Under the pieces are notes generated by a model. That model saw only the letters and a program-made list of their open reading frames with translations. It ran no database searches and was not told the DNA's origin. Source: Candidatus Auribacterota bacterium (GTDB lineage: Bacteria > Auribacterota > UBA6266). From it: DNA of 5,305 bases. Every line of letters starts with the position of its first letter. Within the stretch, counting starts at the first letter, position 1. The stretch is from NCBI GenBank assembly GCA_016933315.1, contig JAFGBE010000124.1:1-5305 (forward strand), given 5' to 3'. Shown here one piece after another: positions 1 to 5,305 of the stretch. A program made the translations under genes and the position numbers.

Positions 1-13
1 AAACTAACCGAAC

Positions 14-41
14 ATTTTACCATTTTTTATGTATATAACAA
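14..41 (-). promoter_or_regulatory. Possible promoter reading out of the left edge
   Basis: On the minus strand TTGTTA (36-41) is followed by a 16-base spacer and TAAAAT (14-19), again with TGG just before it, as in the promoter proposed for the hybrid kinase. It lies 79 bases past the kinase stop and would drive a gene beyond the window. The rest of the 119 bases downstream of the kinase holds no gene and no clear intrinsic terminator. The region is AT-rich, so chance matches are likely. Confidence 0.3.
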
Positions 42-119
42 ATATTTTATTTAGATTGTGCTTCCGTCCTGCCGGTAGACTGTGTTCCAGCCGGGAATCA
101 CGGGAAAAACAGCAAAAAA

Positions 120-3100
120 TCAATCCTGTGAAACGGCTTTATGCAGTATCTTGCTTAAATCATGCAATTTGAAAGGCTTGATAAGGTAATCCTCAAAACC
201 GAACTTGCGGAAATTAGCCATCACGGGGTCAAAAGAATATCCGCTCGTAACAATCACTTTTGCGCCTGAATCAATCTTTTTAAGGTGTTTCACCGCTTCC
301 TTCCCTGACATACCGCCCGGGATCGTCAAATCCATAATAACTGCATCAAACTTCTGCCCGGAGGACATGGCACGCTTGTATTTTTTCAAAGCTTCCGTCC
401 CATCTCTGGCGAGATCAACATTATATCCTATATATTCCAGCATCCTTTTCGCAATCCTCCTGACACCATCTTCATCATCCATAAACAGTACCCGGCCTTT
501 GCTTTTATATATCCTGTTCTTGCTGCTGTGCTTCTTCCCGACTCCGGAAACAGCGGGCAGATAAACCGTGAAAGCCGAGCCCTGCCCGGGCTTTGATTCC
601 ACGGTAATGAGTCCGTCATGGTTGCGCACAATCGAATAAGAAGTGGCAAGCCCCAGTCCCAATCCCTTTTGTTTGGTCGTGAAATAAGGGTCAAAGACCT
701 TAGTTATATATTCCTCTTTAATACCGGTTCCCTTATCGGAAATCATTATTTTCGCGTACTTGCCTTTTTTAAGGTTAGGCAGTTCATTTTCTTTAAGAAC
801 GATATTTTCCGCTGTCACCCTGATTTTCCCGCCATCCGGCATTGCCTGCTCGGCATTGATGACAATATTACTTATAACCTGGCTGATCTGCCCTTCATCT
901 ATTTTAACCGGCCACAGGTCCTTTGAAATCCTTCTATCGCATTTTACGTTAGAGCCTCTCACGGATAAAGAGATGGCATCTTTTATCAGGCCGGAAAGAG
1001 AGACAAGTTTTCTGATGGGTTTCCCGCCCTTGGAAAAAGTGAGGAACTGCTGGGTGATTTTTTTTGCGCTTAAGGAAGCTTTTTCCGCCTCATCAAGGAA
1101 TTCATACAGTTTGCCGCCCGTATCCGATTGAATCTTGGCAAGGGAGATGTTTCCCAGTATGGCAGTCAGGATATTATTAAAGTCATGCGCCATCCCGCCG
1201 GCCAATACTCCTATAGACTCGAGTTTCTGCGCTTTCAGCAATTCATCCTGCAGTTTTCTCTGGTCGGTAATATCCTTCAATACTGTTATCACCTTCCTGA
1301 CCTGTCCCTTTTCTATGATGGGGATTTTCCATGTCTCGGTAACGATGGTTTCCGTCCCGAACAGGTTTTTCTCCTCCGTTATTACGGGCTTCCCTTCCTT
1401 AAAAACTTTTTTATACTGCTCAATTACCTTCTCGCTCAAAAAAGGATAGATTTCCAGAAGATTGCGGCCCACCATATCCGTCTTCAATCCAAATCGCTTG
1501 TTCCATGAAGCCATCGTATTGTTGGCCAGTAAAACACTAAGGTTTCCATCAACGACATGTAATGCATCCGTCAGGGAGTTTATCGTCGAACGGTATTGGA
1601 TTTGCGATTCCCTAAGGGCGTCTTCGGCTTCTCTGCGATAAATCGTCTCAAGGGCCAGCGACATATAGTCTGAAATTGAAGAAACAAAATTCTGCTCTTC
1701 GATAGTCCATTTCCTTTTGCGGCCCGCATGTTCATGGCAAATTATACCCACCAATTTGCCGTGAAGCCTTACCGCCACATCCATCATCGATTTTATACCG
1801 TGCTCTTTAAGATAGCCCGAGAATTCAGCGGTTCTTTCATCATTTGCGGCATCATAGGCGGCGATACACCTGTTTTTTTCCAAAGACTCGAAATACCTGG
1901 GATATTTATCGATAGTCAGTTTCTTGCCTTTCTCGTGGACAGCTTTAGCGGACAGGAACAGGTTTTCACAGATGATTTCCGTATGTTCATCATTAAAGAA
2001 CCATATGCTTACGCGGTCTGTCTTCAGCGCATGCGCGTCCATCTCCGTTATTTTCTCCAGAGCCGCGCTGATATCGGAAAAATCGATTTTACCGAGCTTT
2101 AAAATCGTTTCCTGGAACTTTATAAACTGTTCAGACTTGTACCTCTGCCCTGTCACATCGACCATGGTAGAGCGCATACCGCATATATTGCCCGTGGCGG
2201 CATCGTACTCAAGCACATCATCAATAATAACGTATATCCTGGACCCATTCTTCTTTACATACACGCGGTTCTCCGACTTCGGAATTTTATGCCCGGTTAT
2301 TTTTTTCCTGAACCGCGCTTTAGCGTCTTTTTTCTGTTCATCAAGCACGAAATCAAAAATTGACCTGCCTATCATCTCCTCCGGGCTGTACCCAAGCATA
2401 TTCGCTTCCGTCCGGTTGACTGCGAGTATTATCCCTTTTTCATCCAGCAGGTGATAAGCGACAGGCGCATTCTCCCACAAATCCGTAAACCTGCTCTCGG
2501 AATTGCGCAATCTCTCCTCAGCCACCTTTTTATCCGTTATATCATTATATATTGCCACGATGTCATCGCAGGCCAGTTTATAAATATAATTATCCCTCCA
2601 TCCCTTTATTCTCCTGTCGCTGTAATACAGGGACTGGCTTCTCACGGGAAGGCCTGTCCTCCAGACTTTTCTTAAAGCCTTTATGATCCCGGACTTTTCG
2701 GCTCCGGGAAAAACATCGGCAACGCTTTTTCCTATAACATTCAACCTGTCGATTTTTTCGATTTTCTCGGCCGCTTTATTAAAATCCTTGAATATAAAAT
2801 CCCGCCCGTTTCCGACAACCTTAAAAACAGCGACCCCGCTGATCATGTTATTCAGCAAATCACGGAACCTTGTTATATTATCCCTTAAAGTCCGGGCGGT
2901 GATTTTCTGTTCGGTGATATCACGCAGGATTATTTCCACGGTTTTCCTGTTTTGCCCGTCCTTTTCAAAAGAAGCGTTTAAGGTTGCCCATTTTTCTTTT
3001 CCGGACAAGGTGTGAAAATTATACTCCATGCCTCTGATTGCATCCTTCCTGGCGAGCAGCCGGCTTATCGATTTCTGGTTCGGAGGGATTTTTATTATGT

Positions 3101-3257
3101 TGTCAAACAGTTTCCCGCATATCCTGGAAGGACTCAGATTGAGTTCCAGGATCTCGGCAAGTCCACGGTTGGCGTATATTATCTTCCCCGTATCATAACA
3201 GTATACACATATACCGTCTTTGGTTGATTCCAGCAGTCTTTTAGTAAAATCCGTCAT
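120..3257 (-). CDS. Cytoplasmic hybrid histidine kinase (PAS-PAS-PAS-GAF-PAS-HisKA-HATPase-receiver)
   Basis: This 1045-residue protein is a sensor kinase that should autophosphorylate on histidine and pass the phosphate to its own receiver aspartate. No signal peptide or membrane span is visible, so it should sense in the cytoplasm. Domains in order: PAS about 5-117, PAS 128-243, PAS 252-370 (S-box type, ends DVTGQ), GAF about 385-540, PAS 550-665, HisKA 672-745 with phospho-acceptor His691 in the AHDFNN motif, and HATPase 785-902. The ATPase has its N box around N797/N801, a DKGTGI G1 box at 841-846, FDPYFTTK at 855-862, and GLGLGL at 865-870. A basic linker (about 908-920) leads to a receiver (921-1040) with acidic D927/D928, phospho-acceptor D976, T1004 and K1027 (IKPF). 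All catalytic residues are present. The ATG start is forced because an in-frame TAG directly precedes it; only a weak GGTG lies upstream. No output domain follows the receiver, so a separate phosphotransfer protein or regulator is expected. The nature of the PAS/GAF ligands cannot be told. Confidence 0.96.
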   Translation of the reverse strand: MTDFTKRLLESTKDGICVYCYDTGKIIYANRGLAEILELNLSPSRICGKLFDNIIKIPPNQKSISRLLARKDAIRGMEYNFHTLSGKEKWATLNASFEKDGQNRKTVEIILRDITEQKITARTLRDNITRFRDLLNNMISGVAVFKVVGNGRDFIFKDFNKAAEKIEKIDRLNVIGKSVADVFPGAEKSGIIKALRKVWRTGLPVRSQSLYYSDRRIKGWRDNYIYKLACDDIVAIYNDITDKKVAEERLRNSESRFTDLWENAPVAYHLLDEKGIILAVNRTEANMLGYSPEEMIGRSIFDFVLDEQKKDAKARFRKKITGHKIPKSENRVYVKKNGSRIYVIIDDVLEYDAATGNICGMRSTMVDVTGQRYKSEQFIKFQETILKLGKIDFSDISAALEKITEMDAHALKTDRVSIWFFNDEHTEIICENLFLSAKAVHEKGKKLTIDKYPRYFESLEKNRCIAAYDAANDERTAEFSGYLKEHGIKSMMDVAVRLHGKLVGIICHEHAGRKRKWTIEEQNFVSSISDYMSLALETIYRREAEDALRESQIQYRSTINSLTDALHVVDGNLSVLLANNTMASWNKRFGLKTDMVGRNLLEIYPFLSEKVIEQYKKVFKEGKPVITEEKNLFGTETIVTETWKIPIIEKGQVRKVITVLKDITDQRKLQDELLKAQKLESIGVLAGGMAHDFNNILTAILGNISLAKIQSDTGGKLYEFLDEAEKASLSAKKITQQFLTFSKGGKPIRKLVSLSGLIKDAISLSVRGSNVKCDRRISKDLWPVKIDEGQISQVISNIVINAEQAMPDGGKIRVTAENIVLKENELPNLKKGKYAKIMISDKGTGIKEEYITKVFDPYFTTKQKGLGLGLATSYSIVRNHDGLITVESKPGQGSAFTVYLPAVSGVGKKHSSKNRIYKSKGRVLFMDDEDGVRRIAKRMLEYIGYNVDLARDGTEALKKYKRAMSSGQKFDAVIMDLTIPGGMSGKEAVKHLKKIDSGAKVIVTSGYSFDPVMANFRKFGFEDYLIKPFKLHDLSKILHKAVSQD

Positions 3258-3289
3258 CTAGCACCATGGAAAGACTAATCTAAATTATA

Positions 3290-3318
3290 ATTTTACCACA
3301 AAATAACACGATTGATAA
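3290..3318 (-). promoter_or_regulatory. Probable extended -10 promoter for the hybrid kinase gene
   Basis: Reading the minus strand, TTATCA (3313-3318, four of six matches to TTGACA) is followed by a 17-base spacer and TAAAAT (3290-3295). A TGG directly before the -10 makes an extended -10 (TGGTAAAAT). Transcription would start about 25 bases before the kinase ATG. It lies wholly in the 78-base gap after the diguanylate cyclase, so the kinase can probably be transcribed alone as well as by read-through. A second TATAAT overlaps just downstream but has no good -35 partner. Confidence 0.45.
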
Positions 3319-3335
3319 GTGAGTACGGGAGTTTA

Positions 3336-4379
3336 TCAGACTTCCATTTCTACGCGGTTTCTTCCGTTATGTTTTGCCTTATACAAGGCGATATCGGCCC
3401 TTTTCATAATATCATCCTCAGTATCGCCTTTTACATACTGCGCCACACCTAAACTGACCGTAACATGAAGATTGTACCTGAAAATATGCTTGCTCAGGAC
3501 TATCCTCAGTTTCTCCGCGATTATAAAAGCCTGTTTTAGCGTAGCTTCCAGGGCAATAATCGCAAACTCTTCCCCCCCGACCCGCGCAAAATAATCATTT
3601 TTTCTTATGCTTTTCTGGCAAATATCGGCAACCCCCATTAAAACGGAATCACCTACATCATGCCCGTAATTATCATTGATCTCCTTAAAATAATCCGCAT
3701 CCAGCATAATGACGGAAAGAGATGAGCTGTATCTTTCAGCCCTTCTTATCTCATTTTTAAGATGCGAATAGAAACTCGCCCTGTTATAACATTTTGTCAG
3801 GCTATCGTACACTGCGGAAAATTCGAGTTTGTCATGCACCCATTTTTTCACCATCAAGATTATCAGTATTATCAGAAAAAGATTTACTATGCTGCCGAGC
3901 AACACGAAATTCATATATCTGAATTTCGATTCGGAAACAAACTGGGCTTCAAAAACCGAGGTGTTTGCCAGGCTCCAGCATTCTTCGCTTAATACAAATA
4001 TGTCCGTCCGGACGCGGCTGTCCCTGCTCTTATTATACGCATCCAGTTTGCCTTTTAGAATATCCCATTTATCCTTCAATTCATGTATCGAATCAAAAAA
4101 CGGCTTGTCCTTAATGCCGTATAATCTGAACCTGTAATTCTTTTCGAGCAGGAGCTCAAGGATAATATCCGTTTTTTCTTTTATTTCTCCGGCGTCTTTC
4201 CCGCATAATTCAAGTTTCACCGCCCGTTGTATCGAACCCCTTACTATGCCCGTATAATTCACAATCCTGGCGTCATACTTTATATAATTGGTTATCATTA
4301 AAAGAAAAAAACCGTTGACTATGAAAAAAACAAGCAGAAGCAGAGCTATGAGAATTATCTTTTTGGATACTTTAACCAA
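3336..4379 (-). CDS. Membrane-bound GGDEF diguanylate cyclase with extracytoplasmic sensor region
   Basis: The protein should make cyclic di-GMP from two GTP. Numbering from the longer TTG start at 4394 (352 residues): membrane span 12-36, extracytoplasmic, largely helical-looking region 37-158, membrane span 161-182, then a GGDEF domain about 190-352. The cyclase domain has DSLT (197-200), metal-binding D232 in LDADYFK, NDNYGHDVGD, the active-site GGEEF at 273-277, and a canonical inhibitory I-site RxxD (R264-D267) exactly five residues before it, so product inhibition is expected. The sensor region holds VNYTGIVRGSIQR (45-57), which resembles the P-box of NarX/PilJ-like sensor domains (inference). 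I prefer the TTG at 4377-4379 (347 residues): GGGGA lies six bases upstream, and the TTG at 4392-4394 would sit almost on the predicted transcription start. The stop is TGA; the hybrid kinase begins 78 bases downstream on the same strand. No EAL or HD-GYP domain is present. Confidence 0.95.
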   Translation of the reverse strand: MVKVSKKIILIALLLLVFFIVNGFFLLMITNYIKYDARIVNYTGIVRGSIQRAVKLELCGKDAGEIKEKTDIILELLLEKNYRFRLYGIKDKPFFDSIHELKDKWDILKGKLDAYNKSRDSRVRTDIFVLSEECWSLANTSVFEAQFVSESKFRYMNFVLLGSIVNLFLIILIILMVKKWVHDKLEFSAVYDSLTKCYNRASFYSHLKNEIRRAERYSSSLSVIMLDADYFKEINDNYGHDVGDSVLMGVADICQKSIRKNDYFARVGGEEFAIIALEATLKQAFIIAEKLRIVLSKHIFRYNLHVTVSLGVAQYVKGDTEDDIMKRADIALYKAKHNGRNRVEMEV

Positions 4380-4404
4380 GCGTTTTCCCCGCAAGTTTCT
4401 CTAT

Positions 4405-4434
4405 ATTATACGGGAAAGCACCGCATATGGGCAA
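4405..4434 (-). promoter_or_regulatory. Probable sigma-70-type promoter of the diguanylate cyclase gene
   Basis: On the minus strand TTGCCC (4429-4434) is followed by an 18-base spacer and a perfect TATAAT (4405-4410). The predicted transcription start, near 4398, lies a few bases upstream of the first TTG codon (4392-4394). This favours the second TTG (4377-4379), which has a GGGGA ribosome-binding sequence at 4386-4390. The -10 is consensus, the -35 only half so. Confidence 0.5.
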
Positions 4435-4542
4435 GGATATCGTTAAGTTAAATAGTTCTGCAGTTGATTAGTTTAGCAGATGAAGAGTTAAAGTGAAGAC
4501 TGAGATTGATGTTCAGGTTAATGAAAATAGAACAATTGCTCT

Positions 4543-4623
4543 GTCCCGCCCCGTGGAATTTGTAAAATTCCCGGGACTAAAGTCCTTGGAATCTTTTAGA
4601 TTCCTAAGGGCCGAAAGCGGGAC
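4543..4623 (-). repeat. Nested-hairpin structured element abutting the tmRNA 3' end
   Basis: The outer arms GTCCCGC (4543-4549) and GCGGGAC (4617-4623) are perfect complements and enclose three hairpins: GGAATTT/AAATTCC with a 3-base loop (4555-4571), GGACT/AGTCC (4574-4585), and GGAATCT/AGATTCC with a 3-base loop (4588-4604). The last can extend by CCTT/AAGG (4584-4587 with 4606-4609) across a one-base bulge, at the cost of the middle hairpin. The element starts at the base directly after the tmRNA CCA. It could be the tmRNA transcript's 3' trailer or terminator region, or a dispersed palindromic repeat. No U-run follows any hairpin on the tmRNA strand, so it is not a standard intrinsic terminator. 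The pairing is directly visible; the function is not. Confidence 0.6.
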
Positions 4624-4975
<352 letters not shown>

Positions 4976-4996
4976 GAGAAAGAACAAAGGCAATTG

Positions 4997-5025
4997 AATA
5001 TATATCAGAACTCCGTATATGTCAA
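4997..5025 (-). promoter_or_regulatory. Strong sigma-70-type promoter of ssrA
   Basis: On the minus strand a perfect TTGACA (5020-5025) is followed by 17 bases and TATATT (4997-5002). Transcription should begin near 4990, leaving a leader of about 15 bases before the mature 5' G at 4975. RNase P is expected to remove that leader. The near-consensus promoter fits an abundant housekeeping RNA. Confidence 0.8.
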
Positions 5026-5081
5026 GCGGGAGAGCAAAATAACAGACAGTAAGCTTAAAATAAAAACTCTGGAAATCTACT

Positions 5082-5214
5082 ACCACAGATACCACAGATA
5101 ATCACAGATAAAAATACTTAAAAACACCGGTAAATATTAATAATTTATGTTTTATTATTGTTGCCTATCTGTGTGAATCCCTGTCTGCCGCAGGCAGGTG
5201 GGAACATCTGTGGT
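5082..5214. repeat. Imperfect inverted repeat of CACAGAT type with tandem left arm
   Basis: The left arm carries ACCACAGAT twice in tandem (5082-5090 and 5091-5099), then a third CACAGATA (5103-5110). The right arm carries TATCTGTG (5166-5173), pairing with the third unit, and ATCTGTGGT (5206-5214), pairing with either of the first two. Between the arms is an AT-rich stretch (5111-5165). Intergenic repeats built on this word occur in many environmental bacterial genomes (from memory). It lies between the end of the upstream gene and the ssrA promoter, with its left edge about 56 bases upstream of the -35. No coding capacity is visible. Confidence 0.6.
5180..5198. repeat. Small GC-rich palindrome embedded in the larger repeat
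   Basis: CCTGTCTGC and GCAGGCAGG (5180-5188 and 5190-5198) pair over nine positions, one being a T-G wobble, around a single central C. Its base composition contrasts sharply with the AT-rich surroundings, and it sits inside the right arm of the CACAGAT repeat, between its two pairing blocks. This looks like one dispersed repeat nested in another. Confidence 0.55.
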
Positions 5215-5225
5215 TAAAATATTTT

Positions 5226-5305
5226 TTATTTTATTATCAACTGCCCCCACTCGGTGGCGTCGTCTTCTTTTGTGCCGTTCCAGAGCATGTGGCTCCAGTT
5301 TTTTG
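5226..5305 (-). CDS. C-terminal end of an unrecognised protein (partial)
   Basis: An open frame enters from the right edge and stops at TAA (5226-5228), giving 25 residues that end WGQLIIK. The visible part is rich in Trp, Asp, Glu and Gly (contains NWSHMLWNGTKEDD), which looks like a real folded C-terminus. The other two minus-strand frames give low-complexity Thr/Pro or Arg-rich readings. It is too short to assign a family. The CACAGAT repeat starts about 11 bases beyond the stop. The gene begins outside the window, on the same strand as everything else here. Confidence 0.5.
   Translation of the reverse strand, partial: KNWSHMLWNGTKEDDATEWGQLIIK

Noticed and set aside
60..119. Intrinsic terminator after the hybrid kinase
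   Set aside because: There is a T-run right after the stop on the minus strand, but no stable hairpin before it. The GCCGG words nearby are direct rather than inverted, apart from a weak 4-5 bp pairing.
1924..2454. Long plus-strand open frames antisense to the hybrid kinase (this is the longest; others lie between 205 and 3227)
   Set aside because: They run opposite a protein whose domains and motifs are continuous from end to end. They are rich in Ser, Phe and Ile as expected of shadow frames, and no family is recognisable.
3762..4137. Plus-strand open frames antisense to the diguanylate cyclase
   Set aside because: They are shadow frames of a clearly coding gene, without motifs of their own.
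4530..4541. GAACAATTGCTC palindrome as a terminator for ssrA
   Set aside because: It pairs fully but leaves no loop, contains a wobble, and is followed by only a short mixed T stretch.
5082..5110. CRISPR array from the repeated CACAGAT words
   Set aside because: The units are about 9 bases long, in tandem without spacers, with an inverted partner; none of this fits a CRISPR array.

Overview
The window is bacterial, of moderate to low G+C. Every feature I can support lies on the minus strand, so transcription runs from high to low coordinates. In that order it holds: the last 25 codons of an unrecognised protein (5226-5305); an AT-rich spacer with an imperfect inverted repeat built on ACCACAGAT/ATCTGTGGT (5082-5214); a complete one-piece tmRNA gene, ssrA (4624-4975), behind a strong sigma-70-type promoter; a compact multi-hairpin element abutting the tmRNA 3' end (4543-4623); a membrane-bound GGDEF diguanylate cyclase (3336-4379, or from 4394); and a large cytoplasmic hybrid histidine kinase with four PAS domains, a GAF domain and a C-terminal receiver (120-3257). 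A possible outward promoter sits at 14-41.

The organism cannot be named from this sequence. The HDFNN-type PAS/GAF hybrid kinase, an orphan-looking diguanylate cyclase, and intergenic repeats of the 'CACAGAT' and 'CCTGCC..GGCAGG' kinds are familiar to me from environmental, often metagenome-assembled Gram-negative-type lineages (Omnitrophota-like, Nitrospirota, deltaproteobacterial or planctomycete relatives). That is an impression. The tmRNA sequence would be the best marker for placing it.

Functionally there are two themes. One is ribosome rescue: the tmRNA encodes the proteolysis tag ADEQLALAA. The other is signalling: the cyclase senses across the membrane and makes c-di-GMP, and the kinase integrates cytoplasmic signals and autophosphorylates for a phosphorelay. 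The two signalling genes are 78 bases apart in the same direction. Each has a plausible promoter of its own and no convincing terminator separates them, so they may be partly co-transcribed. No DNA-binding output protein is visible, so the kinase's final target is unknown.

The least explained parts are the two intergenic structures: the 81-base nested-hairpin element starting directly after the tmRNA CCA end, and the composite inverted repeat upstream of ssrA with a second small palindrome embedded in it. I found no CRISPR array, insertion sequence, defence system or obviously new protein system.
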